From Halomonas lysinitropha (GTDB taxonomy: Bacteria > Pseudomonadota > Gammaproteobacteria > Pseudomonadales > Halomonadaceae), in the NCBI RefSeq assembly GCF_902500215.1, contig NZ_CABVOU010000046.1:250136-314135 (forward strand): a stretch of DNA of 64,000 nt, in the 5' to 3' direction. The notes below the pieces were generated by a model. That model did no database searches. It was not told where the DNA came from and saw nothing but the letters and a program-made list of their open reading frames with translations. The position numbers were made by a program, and so were the translations under genes. Below are positions 28,716-38,301 of the stretch, piece after piece (position 1 is the first letter of the stretch; each line of letters opens with the position of its first letter).

Positions 28716-29933
28716 TTATAACGGTTCGCGGCTGCCATCTCGATGCTCGACGTGGGTTGGCGCCTCCCCCGTGACCCCGAGCCCGTGCTGTGCCTGCTGG
28801 CGATGCCACTCCTCGTCTTCCGAGTGCAGGTAGCGCGCCGTGGTGTCGAGTCGCGAATGGCGCGCCGTGGCGGCCAGATAGCGCAATTCCACCCCGGCCT
28901 GCGCCTGATGGGTCAGGGCCGTATGCCGCAGCCAGTGCGGTGTCGCCTGCCGCAGGCGTCCCACTTCGGCCTGCGCCGCCTCGCCTGCCTCCCCCTCGAG
29001 CGCCTCGGCCGCTTCCTTGAAGCCATCGCGGACCAGCCGATAGAGGCGGTTGTCACCCAACCCGCGCCGGCCGTCCAGCGACCGCAGCAGGGGGGAGGCG
29101 TCATCCGGCGACAGTTCCGCCGCCAGGCCCAGCGTACTGCGCCACTCTCCGAGCAGCGCCATCATGTCAGGCGGTACCGGGATGCGCGCCACCTTGTCGC
29201 CCTTCCCCACCACGTGCCACCACCAGCGCCCCTCGCGGCGCTGGAAGTCGTTCATGCGCGCCGCGCTCATCTCGCTGATCCGCGGGGCCAGCAAGTAGGC
29301 GAAGCCGAAGACCAGGCGCCGCCGGGTCAGCTCGTAACGGTGTCGAAACGAGGCGCCCTCCTCCGCCGGTCGGCTCAGCCAACGCCAGAGCCAGTCCCAG
29401 AGGGGGCGCTCCAGGTAGCGCTCGACCCCGCCCTGGCGGTTATCCAGGCGGCGGCGCTTGTCGCGCATCAGCCGGAAGGGGTTATGGCGGACCCAGCCCG
29501 CCTCCACCAGCCAGTCGAACATGCCCTGCAGGATCACCAGGCTCTGCCGGCGGCTGACGGGCGACAGCGGACCGCGAAACGGCCGCCAGCGCGGATCATG
29601 GCGCGGGCGCACTGGCCCGATCCAGCGCTCGGCGGGGGTCGGGTCGGCCAGGAAAGCCTCGAAGGCGTCCAGGTCCTCCCGACGCAGCGCATCGAGCCCC
29701 CTGCCCTGCTCATCCAACCACAGCAGCAGTCGCTGCGCCTCGCGATGGTAGGCGCGCCGGGTCCGGGGAGAGGCCCGGTACTCCGCAAGCCACTGTGTCA
29801 CGGCCTCGGCGTCCGTACGGGCGGCGATATGCAGGCCTTGCCGTTGCCCCGTCTCTTCGGGCAATCGCTCAAGTGCCGTCGATGCCACACCCAGCACCTC
29901 ACCGGGCGCAGCCGGTCTCACTCTACTGTCCAT
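28716..29933 (-). CDS. Tyrosine recombinase (phage-integrase family)
   Basis: A 405-aa site-specific recombinase. A SAM-like core-binding domain (about 45-150) precedes the catalytic domain with all key residues: Arg218 (APRIS), Lys in GKGDK (244/247), His333 and Arg336 (HWLRH), His359 (ARHSRLDTT) and nucleophile Tyr368 (ARYL). The core-binding half has an unusual insertion (RPRHDPRWRPFRGPLS, about 109-124). It is not next to a tRNA and no phage genes surround it. Instead it is divergent from a KfrA-like gene, sharing an AT-rich 206-bp gap with two dyads. Target site unknown. Confidence 0.9.
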   Translation of the reverse strand: MDSRVRPAAPGEVLGVASTALERLPEETGQRQGLHIAARTDAEAVTQWLAEYRASPRTRRAYHREAQRLLLWLDEQGRGLDALRREDLDAFEAFLADPTPAERWIGPVRPRHDPRWRPFRGPLSPVSRRQSLVILQGMFDWLVEAGWVRHNPFRLMRDKRRRLDNRQGGVERYLERPLWDWLWRWLSRPAEEGASFRHRYELTRRRLVFGFAYLLAPRISEMSAARMNDFQRREGRWWWHVVGKGDKVARIPVPPDMMALLGEWRSTLGLAAELSPDDASPLLRSLDGRRGLGDNRLYRLVRDGFKEAAEALEGEAGEAAQAEVGRLRQATPHWLRHTALTHQAQAGVELRYLAATARHSRLDTTARYLHSEDEEWHRQQAQHGLGVTGEAPTHVEHRDGSREPL

Positions 29934-29980
29934 ATCCCTCCTTACTCCATGCTGGGCAAGTATCAGGCCTTCCTGGCATA

Positions 29981-30058
29981 AAAATCAAGATAAGCCGCGT
30001 AATCTTGATTTTCTATCGAGTTTCATAAATACAATTACATTGTACGTAGTACGTAATT
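29981..30058. promoter_or_regulatory. Two dyads in the recombinase/kfrA divergent promoter region
   Basis: First dyad: AAAATCAAGAT (29981-29991) and ATCTTGATTTT (30002-30012), a perfect 11-bp inverted repeat with a 10-bp centre. Second dyad: AATTAC (30033-30038) and GTAATT (30053-30058), enclosing GTAC-GTA-GTAC. A candidate -35 TTGATT overlaps the first right arm, with TACAAT 19 bp on. The region is markedly AT-rich. The dyads could be KfrA operators, a recombination site, or both. Confidence 0.6.
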
Positions 30059-30139
30059 ACCTTCAATATCGAGACGCCAGGGGATACAATCCCCTGATCG
30101 CCCAGAAAACAGCCGGCAGACAACCACGAGGAGATGGTC

Positions 30140-31177
30140 ATGGCGCGCAGCGGCGTGCGTTACGAGGATGTTCAGCGGGCCATCGATGCCCTGCTGGAGA
30201 AGGGAGAGGCGCCCAGCGTGCACAAGGTGCGCGAGGTGCTCGGGACCGGCAGCTTCACGACCATCAGCGAGCACCTGAGGGAGTGGCGGACACGGCGTGA
30301 GCAGAATCGCGACCTCCCCCCGCCCCGGGGCATGCCGGAGGCCCTGCAGGAACTCGCGGAGTCGCTGTGGGAGAAGGCCCAGGCATCCGCCAACGAGGCC
30401 CTTGCCCACTATCGAGTGGAGGCAGAGAGTCGCGTGGAGACGGCTCGGGAGGAAGCCGGCGAGGCGTCGCGTCGGGTCGAGGACGCCGAACAGCGTGAGT
30501 CGGCGCTGGCGGCCCACCTGGCACGCACCGAGCAGCGCCTGGAGGAGCGGAGCGGCGAACTGGCGCGTCGAGAAGCTGAACGCGATGCGCTGGCGGAACG
30601 GGAGTCGAAGCTCGCTACCCGACAGACACGACTCGAGTCGCAGTTGGCGAGCCTGCAGCAGGAACACGAGCGCCAGGCACGTGAACAGCAACAGGCTCTG
30701 ACCGAGCAGGCCGCGCGCCATCAGGAACGCCTGGCCCGGGAGGAAAAGCGTCACGAGAGCAGCGAATCGCGCCTGATGGGGCTGCTCGACGAGGCGCGTC
30801 AGGAACGACAGACCGCTGAGAAGCGCCATGCTCAGAGGCTGCAGCAGCTCGAGACGAGACTGGAGCGGGCCCAGCAGCTCGTGCAGGAAGCGCGCGGCGC
30901 CCTGGCCGAGGAGGAGAAGCGCCACCGCGAGACCGAATGGGCGCGACACCAGGCCGAGGAGCGCAGCCGGACGCTGCAGCATGAGCAGGTTCTGATGCAG
31001 GCGCGTATCGACGAGCAGAAGCAGCTGCTGGAGGAGCAGGTGCGCCGCCTGCGTGACCTGGAGACACAGCTTCATCGCTGCCTCTGGCAGGCGCCGGTAG
31101 CTGACCGGACTCACGACGAGGTGCCCGAAGACGATGAAGGCCCCGCCGTGGCGGAGCCTTCAGATTCCCGGGAGTGA
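30140..31177 (+). CDS. KfrA-like DNA-binding coiled-coil protein
   Basis: A 345-aa protein with the N-terminal 'plasmid replication region DNA-binding' domain (about residues 1-110; GVRYEDVQRAIDALLEKGEA, then FTTISEHLREWR). A very long alpha-helical coiled coil rich in Glu, Arg, Gln and Ala follows (about 115-320), with a short acidic tail. KfrA proteins autoregulate and form filaments on plasmids; chromosomal homologues are poorly studied. ATG 30140 is preferred because GAGGAG ends 7 nt upstream, while ATG 30134 is too close. It is divergent from the tyrosine recombinase, and nfuA converges on it. Confidence 0.85.
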   Translation: MARSGVRYEDVQRAIDALLEKGEAPSVHKVREVLGTGSFTTISEHLREWRTRREQNRDLPPPRGMPEALQELAESLWEKAQASANEALAHYRVEAESRVETAREEAGEASRRVEDAEQRESALAAHLARTEQRLEERSGELARREAERDALAERESKLATRQTRLESQLASLQQEHERQAREQQQALTEQAARHQERLAREEKRHESSESRLMGLLDEARQERQTAEKRHAQRLQQLETRLERAQQLVQEARGALAEEEKRHRETEWARHQAEERSRTLQHEQVLMQARIDEQKQLLEEQVRRLRDLETQLHRCLWQAPVADRTHDEVPEDDEGPAVAEPSDSRE

Positions 31178-31210
31178 TCGACTCACCACTCACTATTTAG
31201 CGCTCACGCC

Positions 31211-31801
31211 TTACCGATAATAGGCGTTGGTGGTGTCCGTATGGTCGGTCACGTCGCGAATGCCAGCGAGCTCCGGGATGCGCTCCAGCAGGGTTCTTTC
31301 CACGCCGTCCTTGAGGGTGAGATCCACCGCGGCACAGCCCTGGCAGCCACCGCCGAACGCCAGGACGGCTACCTGGTCCTCGGTCAGCTCAACCAGCTTG
31401 ATCTCGCCGCCGTGGGACGCCAGGCCCGGATTGATCTCGCTGTAGAGGATATAGTTGACGCGATCCTCGAGCGGGCTGTCGGCATTGACCTTGGGCATCT
31501 TGGCGTTGGGCGCCTTGATGGTCAGCTGCCCGCCCATGCGATCGGCGTTGAAATCGACCACGGCCTCCTCGAGAAAGGGCAAGCTGTTCTTGTCCAGGTA
31601 GACGCGGAGCTTCTCGAGTTCCAGCAGCTCGTCGCTGGGCTCTTCCTCGCCGGGCCGGCAGTAGGCCAGGCAGGTCTCGGCATAGGGAGTACCCGGCTGG
31701 GTGATGAAGATGCGGACCGCGATGCCCTCGACGTTCTGCTTCTCGAGCAGTTCGGCAAGGTAGTCCTGGGCGCTGTCGGTGATCTGGATGCTGTCGCTCA
31801 T
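31211..31801 (-). CDS. nfuA: Fe-S biogenesis protein NfuA
   Basis: A 196-aa Fe-S carrier. The N-terminal A-type-like domain (about 1-95) is degenerate, as usual for NfuA, and the C-terminal Nfu domain carries Cys153 and Cys156 in [15 protein letters not shown]. It delivers 4Fe-4S clusters to enzymes such as aconitase, especially under stress. ATG 31801 gives the standard [15 protein letters not shown] start. It is divergent from metH with a 305-bp gap. Confidence 0.94.
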   Translation of the reverse strand: MSDSIQITDSAQDYLAELLEKQNVEGIAVRIFITQPGTPYAETCLAYCRPGEEEPSDELLELEKLRVYLDKNSLPFLEEAVVDFNADRMGGQLTIKAPNAKMPKVNADSPLEDRVNYILYSEINPGLASHGGEIKLVELTEDQVAVLAFGGGCQGCAAVDLTLKDGVERTLLERIPELAGIRDVTDHTDTTNAYYR

Positions 31802-32106
31802 GGTGCTCTCGCTATCGCGACATGCCGCGGCGGGGCGTCGCGACATGTACAGAAAGTGTGATGCCCTCAATGGTAAGCGACCTGTGCGGCCGACACAATC
31901 CCGACTGAATTGCTGGGTTTTATCCAGCCCCCTGCCGGGGCGCCCTGGCTTTTGCTAGGATGATAGCCGTTCCCGACGGCTTGCCGATGAAGTGAACCCC
32001 GGCAGGACCGCCCCTCGCCCGCAGCGTATAGCCACGACAGGACACCCCCAGGCGCCCCGCTGCAGGCACGACCCCTGATGCCCCACGCTGGAGATTGATT
32101 CGACCC
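31802..32106 (+). other. 305-bp gap between nfuA and metH; C-rich structured leader
   Basis: No gene is seen. CCTGCCGGGG (31931-31940) can pair with CCCCGGCAGG (31997-32006), enclosing a small hairpin GCCGT-TCCCG-ACGGC (31966-31980). From 31997 to 32090 the plus strand is rich in C and contains several C4-C5 runs, as in Rho-loading regions. I could not match a canonical cobalamin or SAH riboswitch. The nfuA promoter should lie near its left end. Confidence 0.45.
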
Positions 32107-35100
32107 ATGGCCGCCGCACCTACTGCCCTGACCGCCACGCTGATCGACCGCCTCAACGAACACATCCTGATGCTGGACGGCGGGATGGGCACCATGCTGC
32201 AGAATGCCGGGCTCTCAGAGCAGGAGTTTCGCGGCGAGCGCTTCAGCGACTGGCCGAGTGATCTCAAGGGCAACAATGACCTGCTAGCCCTGACCTGCCC
32301 TGACCTGGTGACGCGTATTCATCGCCAGTACCTGGAAGCCGGGGCCGATATCGTCGAGACCAACACTTTCAACAGCACACGTCTCTCCCAGTCCGACTAC
32401 GGCATGGAGGCGCTGGTACCCGAGCTTAACCGGGAGTCGGCACGCCTGGCTCGGGCGGTCTGTGACGCCGTGGCCGAAGAGACCGGGGTACCTCGCTACG
32501 TGGCCGGGGTGCTGGGCCCCACATCGCGCACCGCGTCGCTGTCGCCGGACGTCAATGATCCCTCCAAGCGCAATGTTACCTTCGACGCCCTGCGCGAGAA
32601 CTATTGCGAGGCCGCCGAAGCACTGATCGCAGGCGGCTCCGACCTCATCCTGATCGAGACCATCTTCGACACCCTCAACGCCAAGGCGGCGATCTATGCC
32701 CTGGAAGAGGTCTTCGCACATCGCGGCGAACGCCTGCCGGTGATGATCTCCGGCACCATCACCGACGCCTCTGGACGCACCCTGTCGGGCCAGACCACCG
32801 AGGCGTTCTGGAACTCGGTGCGCCATGCAAGGCCGCTCTCCATCGGGCTCAACTGTGCCCTGGGCGCCGAGGAGCTGCGGCCCTATGTCGAGGAGCTTGC
32901 CACCAAGGCCGACACTTTCGTCTCGGCCCATCCCAACGCCGGCCTGCCCAACGAGTTCGGCGAGTACGACCAGACGCCGGAAGACATGGCGGCGATCGTT
33001 GCCGAGTTCGCCGAGAGCGGGCTGGTCAACATCATCGGCGGCTGCTGTGGCTCCACTCCCGAGCACATCGCGGCGATCCACGCCGCCATCCAGGGGCTGG
33101 CGCCGCGTCGAGTGCCCGAGCGGCCGCGTGCCTGCCGCCTTTCCGGACTCGAGCCCTTCAACATCGATGCCGATTCGCTGTTCGTCAATGTTGGCGAGCG
33201 TACCAACGTCACCGGTTCGGCGCGTTTCAAGCGGTTGATTGTCGATGAGGACTTCACCACCGCGCTGGAAGTGGCCCTGGAACAGGTGGAGAACGGCGCC
33301 CAGATCATCGATATCAACATGGATGAGGGCATGCTCGAGTCCGAGGAAGCCATGGTGCATTTCCTCAACTTGATCGCCGGTGAACCGGATATCGCCCGGG
33401 TGCCGATCATGATCGATTCCTCGAAGTGGGAGATCATCGAGGCAGGGCTCAAGTGCGTTCAGGGCAAGGCGGTTGTCAACTCCATCTCGATGAAAGAGGG
33501 CGAGGACGCCTTCCGCGAACAGGCGACCCGCTGCCACCGCTATGGCGCTGCCATCATCATCATGGCCTTCGACGAGCAGGGCCAGGCGGACACTTTCGCC
33601 CGCAAGACCGAGATCTCCCGGCGGGCTTATCGAATTCTGGTCGACGAGCTCGACTTCCCCCCGGAAGACATCATCTTCGATCCCAACATCTTCGCCATCG
33701 CCACCGGCATCGAGGAACACGACAATTACGCTGTGGACTTCATCGAGGCTACCCGCTGGATCCGCGAGCACCTGCCCCACGCCCTGGTCTCGGGCGGCGT
33801 CTCCAACGTCTCCTTCTCCTTCCGCGGTAACAACCCGGTGCGCGAGGCGATCCACTCGGTGTTCCTCTACCACGCCATCCGCGCCGGGCTGACCATGGGC
33901 ATCGTCAATGCCGGGCAGCTGGCCGTCTATGATGACCTGCCAAACGAGCTGCGCGAGGCGGTCGAGGACGTAGTGCTCAACCGGCGCAGTGACAGCACCG
34001 AGCGACTGCTGGACCTGGCCGACAAGTACAAGGGTGACGGCAGCGGCCCGGCGAAGAAAGAGGACCTTGAGTGGCGCTCCTGGGAAGTCGAGAAGCGCAT
34101 TGCCCACTCCCTCGTCAAGGGGGTCACGGCCTACATCGAGGAGGACACCGAGCTCGCCCGGCAGCGCGCCGAACGGCCCATCGAGGTGATCGAAGGGCCG
34201 CTGATGGACGGCATGAACGTGGTCGGCGACCTCTTCGGTGCCGGCAAGATGTTCCTGCCCCAGGTGGTCAAGTCGGCCCGGGTCATGAAGCAGGCGGTGG
34301 CCTACCTGATCCCCTATATCGAGGCCGAGAAGAGTGCCGACACCCAGGCCAAGGGCAAGATCGTCATGGCCACGGTCAAGGGGGACGTCCATGACATCGG
34401 CAAGAACATCGTCGGCGTCGTGCTCCAGTGCAACAACTATGAGGTCATCGACCTCGGGGTGATGGTGTCCGCCGAAAAGATTCTGCAGACCGCCCGCGAC
34501 GAGAATGCCGATATCATCGGCCTCTCCGGCCTGATCACCCCGTCGCTTGACGAGATGGTTTACGTGGCCAAGGAGATGCAGCGCCAGGGGTTCGCCCTGC
34601 CGCTGCTGATCGGCGGTGCCACCACCTCCAAGGCCCATACCGCGGTGAAGATCGAGCCCGGTTACGAGCATCCGGTGATCTACGTCACCGATGCCTCGCG
34701 GGCCGTGGGGGTGGCCGGCAAGCTGCTATCCCCGACCCTCAAGCCGGCCTACATCGACGAGATTCGCGCCGAGTACGAAACGGTGCGCGAACGCAACGCC
34801 AAGCGTCGCCCCAAGGCAGCCGACCTCTCCTACGCCGAGGCCCGCCAGCGCAAGCCGGCCATGGACTGGGACGGCTACACGCCGCCGAAGCCTGCCATCA
34901 CCGGCCTCCAGGTGTTCGACGACTATGACATCGAGGAACTGGTCGAACGCCTCGACTGGACCCCTTTCTTCATGAGCTGGCAGCTGGCCGGCAAGTACCC
35001 GAAGATCCTCGACGATGCCAAGGTCGGCGAGGCGGCTCGCAGTCTTTTCGACGATGCCCGAGCGATGTTGCGCAAGCTGATCGACGAGAAGCGCATTCAG

Positions 35101-35826
35101 GCCCGCGGCGTGATCGGCCTGTGGCCGGCCAACAGCGTCGATGACGACGTCATCGAAGTCTATGCCGACGAGTCACGCAGTGAAGTGGTCGAGCGGCTGC
35201 ATCACATCCGGCAGCAGACCACCAAGAACCGCGACGGCGTCTGCCACAGCCTGGCGGATTTTATCGCCCCCCGTTACGACGTGAATGGAGAGCCGAACGG
35301 CAAGCCCGACTGGATCGGCGGTTTCGCCGTCACTACCGGACATGGCGTGGAGGCTCTTGCCGAGCAGTACAAGGCCGCTGGCGACGACTACAACGCCATC
35401 CTGATCCAGTCGCTCACCGACCGCCTGGCCGAGGCCTTTGCCGAGCGCCTGCACGAGCGGGTGCGCAAGGAGTTCTGGGGCTATGTGCCGGACGAGACCC
35501 TGGACAATGATGCGATTATCGCCGAGAAATATCAGGGTATCCGCCCGGCACCCGGCTACCCGGCCTGCCCCGATCACACCGAGAAAGCGACCCTCTTCCG
35601 CCTGCTCCGGGCCACGGACACTGCCGGCCTCACGCTCACCGAGAACTTCGCCATGTGGCCCGCGGCCGCAGTGGCCGGCTGGTATTTCTCCCACCCACGG
35701 TCGAAATATTTTTCCACCGGCAAGATCACCCGGGACCAGGTCGAGGCGCTGGCCAGACGCAAGGGCATGACCGTAGAGGAACTCGAGCGCTGGCTCGCGC
35801 CGGTGCTCTCCTACGACCCGGCCTGA
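32107..35826 (+). CDS. metH: Cobalamin-dependent methionine synthase MetH
   Basis: Transfers the methyl group of 5-methyltetrahydrofolate to homocysteine via methylcobalamin. The 1239-aa protein has all four modules: homocysteine/zinc domain (about 1-330; LNCALG with Cys near 248, and GGCCGS near 310-314), pterin-binding domain (about 345-640; [16 protein letters not shown]), cobalamin domain with [10 protein letters not shown] (cobalt-ligating His near 761), and reactivation domain (about 900-1239). ATG 32107 is chosen; an in-frame TTG at 32095 is directly at the GGAG and is less likely. Stand-alone gene, divergent from nfuA. Confidence 0.97.
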   Translation: MAAAPTALTATLIDRLNEHILMLDGGMGTMLQNAGLSEQEFRGERFSDWPSDLKGNNDLLALTCPDLVTRIHRQYLEAGADIVETNTFNSTRLSQSDYGMEALVPELNRESARLARAVCDAVAEETGVPRYVAGVLGPTSRTASLSPDVNDPSKRNVTFDALRENYCEAAEALIAGGSDLILIETIFDTLNAKAAIYALEEVFAHRGERLPVMISGTITDASGRTLSGQTTEAFWNSVRHARPLSIGLNCALGAEELRPYVEELATKADTFVSAHPNAGLPNEFGEYDQTPEDMAAIVAEFAESGLVNIIGGCCGSTPEHIAAIHAAIQGLAPRRVPERPRACRLSGLEPFNIDADSLFVNVGERTNVTGSARFKRLIVDEDFTTALEVALEQVENGAQIIDINMDEGMLESEEAMVHFLNLIAGEPDIARVPIMIDSSKWEIIEAGLKCVQGKAVVNSISMKEGEDAFREQATRCHRYGAAIIIMAFDEQGQADTFARKTEISRRAYRILVDELDFPPEDIIFDPNIFAIATGIEEHDNYAVDFIEATRWIREHLPHALVSGGVSNVSFSFRGNNPVREAIHSVFLYHAIRAGLTMGIVNAGQLAVYDDLPNELREAVEDVVLNRRSDSTERLLDLADKYKGDGSGPAKKEDLEWRSWEVEKRIAHSLVKGVTAYIEEDTELARQRAERPIEVIEGPLMDGMNVVGDLFGAGKMFLPQVVKSARVMKQAVAYLIPYIEAEKSADTQAKGKIVMATVKGDVHDIGKNIVGVVLQCNNYEVIDLGVMVSAEKILQTARDENADIIGLSGLITPSLDEMVYVAKEMQRQGFALPLLIGGATTSKAHTAVKIEPGYEHPVIYVTDASRAVGVAGKLLSPTLKPAYIDEIRAEYETVRERNAKRRPKAADLSYAEARQRKPAMDWDGYTPPKPAITGLQVFDDYDIEELVERLDWTPFFMSWQLAGKYPKILDDAKVGEAARSLFDDARAMLRKLIDEKRIQARGVIGLWPANSVDDDVIEVYADESRSEVVERLHHIRQQTTKNRDGVCHSLADFIAPRYDVNGEPNGKPDWIGGFAVTTGHGVEALAEQYKAAGDDYNAILIQSLTDRLAEAFAERLHERVRKEFWGYVPDETLDNDAIIAEKYQGIRPAPGYPACPDHTEKATLFRLLRATDTAGLTLTENFAMWPAAAVAGWYFSHPRSKYFSTGKITRDQVEALARRKGMTVEELERWLAPVLSYDPA

Positions 35827-35930
35827 CCCTTCCGGTCCGCTGCGGCGGGCCGCCTGCCCTCGCCTGCCAGGAACACGGCTGCTGCCCGAGCCCAGGCGCT
35901 GCCGGCCAATCCGCGGCATAGTCCTGCCGA

Positions 35931-35979
35931 TTGATAACCTTTTAATTAAATTCTATGATTATTTATTCTTTCATAGAAT
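35931..35979 (+). promoter_or_regulatory. Promoter of cysI with an overlapping operator dyad
   Basis: TTGATA (35931-35936), a 17-bp spacer and TATGAT (35954-35959) form a near-consensus promoter. A perfect 9-bp inverted repeat, ATTCTATGA (35950-35958) and TCATAGAAT (35971-35979), overlaps the -10 box and the expected start point. This points to a dimeric regulator acting at the promoter; a CysB-like or other LysR-type protein is a guess. The 223-bp gap otherwise holds GC-rich sequence after metH. Confidence 0.75.
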
Positions 35980-36049
35980 ATAGGAAGAGGAGTATGTTGC
36001 CCTTCTCGGCATTCTCCTTCACCCGCTTCGACCTGCAGGAAACGCCTGA

Positions 36050-37705
36050 ATGTATCGGTACGACACCTACGACCAGACTCTCGTGGATGAGCGCGTCGCT
36101 CAATTCCGCGACCAGATGGATCGCCACCTGGCCGGCCGCCTCGGGGAAGACGAGTTCCGTCCACTGCGACTGCAGAACGGCCTCTATATCCAGAAGCATG
36201 CGCCCATGCTGCGCATTGCTGTCCCCTACGGCATGCTCGGCAGCCATCAGCTCCGGCGCCTGGCGGCGATCACGCGCCGCTATGACCGCGGCTACGGACA
36301 CTTTTCCACGCGCCAGAACCTGCAGCTGAACTGGCCGGCCCTGGAAGATGTGCCGTCTATTCTCGCCGAACTGGCCGAGGTCCAGATGCATGCCATCCAG
36401 ACCAGTGGCAACTGCATTCGCAACACCACCAGTGACCAGTTCGCGGGTATTGCCGCCGACGAGGTGGAGGACCCGCGCCCCTGGTGCGAACTGATTCGCC
36501 AATGGTCGACCCTGCACCCGGAGTTCGCCTTCCTGCCGCGCAAGTTCAAGATCGCGGTGAGCGGTGCGGCGGAGGACCGTGCCGCCATCCAGGTCCACGA
36601 TATCGGCCTGCGTCTGTGGCGCAATGAGCAGGACGAACTCAAGGTCAGGGTGCTGGCCGGCGGAGGCCTGGGGCGCACGCCGATGATCGGCGATGTGGTA
36701 CGTGATGATCTGCCCTGGCAGCACCTGCTCACCTATCTCGAAGCGTGCGTGCGGGTCTACAACCAGTTCGGCCGCCGCGACAACAAGTTCAAGGCGCGTA
36801 TCAAGATCCTGGTCAAGGCATTGGGCATCGAAGAGTTTCGGCGCCGTGTCGAGGCCGAGTGGGCCCACCTCAAGGATGGCCCCCAGACGCTGACGCCCGC
36901 CGCCGTGACGGCCGCTCGTGGCCACTTTCCCGAACCCGAACGTCGCCCCGTCGGCGACACGGCAATCGCCGACTTCGAGCGGCTTCGCGCCGAGAATCGT
37001 GCCTTCGCAAGGTTCGTCACCAACAACGTCACCGACCACAGGGTACCCGGCTACAAGGCCGTCACCCTGTCGCTCAAACGCCGAGAGCATGCGCCGGGTG
37101 ACGTCACCGCCGACCAGATGGAGGCGGTGGCCGACCTCGCGGATCGCTTCAGTTTCGGCGAGATTCGGGTCACCCATGAACAGAACCTGGTGCTCTCGGA
37201 CGTGCCGGTGGACGATCTCGAGATGCTATGGCGGGAACTGGACGCCCTGGGCATTGCCAACCCCACCGTGGGCACCCTCAACGACATCATCTGCTGCCCG
37301 GGCGGTGATTTCTGCAGCCTGGCCAATGCGGTGTCGATCCCCATCGCCCAGGCACTCCAGGAGCGCTTCGAGGATCTCGACTTCCTTTACGACCTGGGGC
37401 CGCTCGACCTCAATATCTCCGGCTGCATGAACGCCTGCGGGCACCACCACGTCGGCCACATCGGCATCCTCGGCGTCGACAAGAAGGGGGAGGAGTACTA
37501 TCAGGTCTCGCTTGGCGGCAACTCGACCGATGACGCCTCGCTCGGCAAGATCCTCGGTCCCTCCTTCTTCCGTGAGGATGTTCCCGACGTGATCGACAAG
37601 GTACTGGAAGTCTATGTGGAGCAGCGACACGAGGATGAGCGCTTTCTCGATACCTATCGCCGTATCGGTCTCAAGCCATTCAAGGAGCGGGTCTATGCCA
37701 AATGA
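36050..37705 (+). CDS. cysI: Assimilatory sulfite reductase, siroheme hemoprotein (NirA/CysI family)
   Basis: Six-electron reduction of sulfite to sulfide for cysteine synthesis. The 551-aa protein has paired ferredoxin-like halves and the 4Fe-4S/siroheme cysteines in CCPGGDFC (about 415-421) and CMNACGHHH (about 459-463). The start MYRYDTYDQ matches remembered homologues, and TGA directly precedes the ATG in frame. AGGAAA lies about 10 nt upstream. Nitrite reductase activity cannot be fully excluded, but the DUF934 partner is typical of the sulfite enzyme. The downstream gene overlaps it by 11 bp. Confidence 0.92.
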   Translation: MYRYDTYDQTLVDERVAQFRDQMDRHLAGRLGEDEFRPLRLQNGLYIQKHAPMLRIAVPYGMLGSHQLRRLAAITRRYDRGYGHFSTRQNLQLNWPALEDVPSILAELAEVQMHAIQTSGNCIRNTTSDQFAGIAADEVEDPRPWCELIRQWSTLHPEFAFLPRKFKIAVSGAAEDRAAIQVHDIGLRLWRNEQDELKVRVLAGGGLGRTPMIGDVVRDDLPWQHLLTYLEACVRVYNQFGRRDNKFKARIKILVKALGIEEFRRRVEAEWAHLKDGPQTLTPAAVTAARGHFPEPERRPVGDTAIADFERLRAENRAFARFVTNNVTDHRVPGYKAVTLSLKRREHAPGDVTADQMEAVADLADRFSFGEIRVTHEQNLVLSDVPVDDLEMLWRELDALGIANPTVGTLNDIICCPGGDFCSLANAVSIPIAQALQERFEDLDFLYDLGPLDLNISGCMNACGHHHVGHIGILGVDKKGEEYYQVSLGGNSTDDASLGKILGPSFFREDVPDVIDKVLEVYVEQRHEDERFLDTYRRIGLKPFKERVYAK

Positions 37706-38228
37706 CAACGCGCCAGATCAGCAGCTCGAACACGCCCGTACCCTGATCAAGATGGGACAGCCAGAACAGGACGAATGGGCGCTGTCACGCGATGAACAGG
37801 CAATGCCGTCACGCCGTCCGGTGATCGTGCCGTTCACCCTCTGGCAGCAGCTCCCCGGCGAGGAGGGACTCGCCCCCTGGCTGCCCAGTGATACCGAGCT
37901 GGACGATACCCTGGCCGCCGCGCTCAGCGCCGCACCACTGGTGGCCATCGACTTTCCCGCCTTCACCGACGGCCGGGGCTACACCCTGGCCCGCCTGCTT
38001 CGGGAACGCTACGGCTATGGGGGCGAGGTGCGCGCCATCGGTGACGTCCTGGTCGACCAGCTGTTCTACATGACCCGCTGCGGCTTCGATGCCCTGGCCC
38101 TGCGCGAAGATCAGCAGCTCGAAGACGCCCTTCGCGCCCTGGGAGCCTTCAGCGTCAGCTACCAGCCAGCGGTGGACATGGGCGAGGCGATCTTCGAGCG
38201 TCGTCTGCGCGAGAATGGTCACGCCTGA
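37695..38228 (+). CDS. DUF934 family protein, cysI partner
   Basis: A 177-aa cytoplasmic protein of the DUF934 family, which almost always follows cysI in this type of operon and is often called a probable oxidoreductase. Recognisable segments are VPFTLWQQL, DFPAFTDGRGYTLARLLRERYGY and GEVRAIGDVLVDQLFYMTRCGFDAL. No classical cofactor motif is present. ATG 37695 overlaps the cysI end by 11 bp, showing coupling. It may aid sulfite reductase assembly or electron supply (inference). Confidence 0.87.
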   Translation: MPNDNAPDQQLEHARTLIKMGQPEQDEWALSRDEQAMPSRRPVIVPFTLWQQLPGEEGLAPWLPSDTELDDTLAAALSAAPLVAIDFPAFTDGRGYTLARLLRERYGYGGEVRAIGDVLVDQLFYMTRCGFDALALREDQQLEDALRALGAFSVSYQPAVDMGEAIFERRLRENGHA

Positions 38229-38252
38229 CATCCGGTACGCCATGCTGACAAC

Positions 38253-38283
38253 GAACGGCCCGGCATCCTGTGCCGGGCCGTTC
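38253..38283. terminator. Bidirectional terminator between DUF934 and smr genes
   Basis: A perfect 13-bp stem runs from GAACGGCCCGGCA (38253-38265) to its complement (38271-38283) around loop TCCTG, followed by ATATTTC. It lies between convergent genes ending at 38228 and 38302. Confidence 0.85.
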
Positions 38284-38301
38284 ATATTTCGCGGGTTCGC
38301 C

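Noticed and set aside
28716..29933. Prophage remnant around the tyrosine recombinase
   Set aside because: No capsid, tail, lysis or phage regulator genes flank it; neighbours are housekeeping genes on both sides.
31802..32106. Cobalamin or SAH riboswitch before metH
   Set aside because: I could not place the B12 box, the conserved GGTG/GCCCGCAACTG-type core or the SAH GAGGAGCG core. Only generic stems were found; a covariance-model scan would decide.
32284..34671. 795-codon open frame on the minus strand opposite metH
   Set aside because: It is a shadow of GC-rich metH coding sequence: no family motif, low-complexity His/Gly/Asp-rich translation, and metH on the plus strand is complete with all domains.
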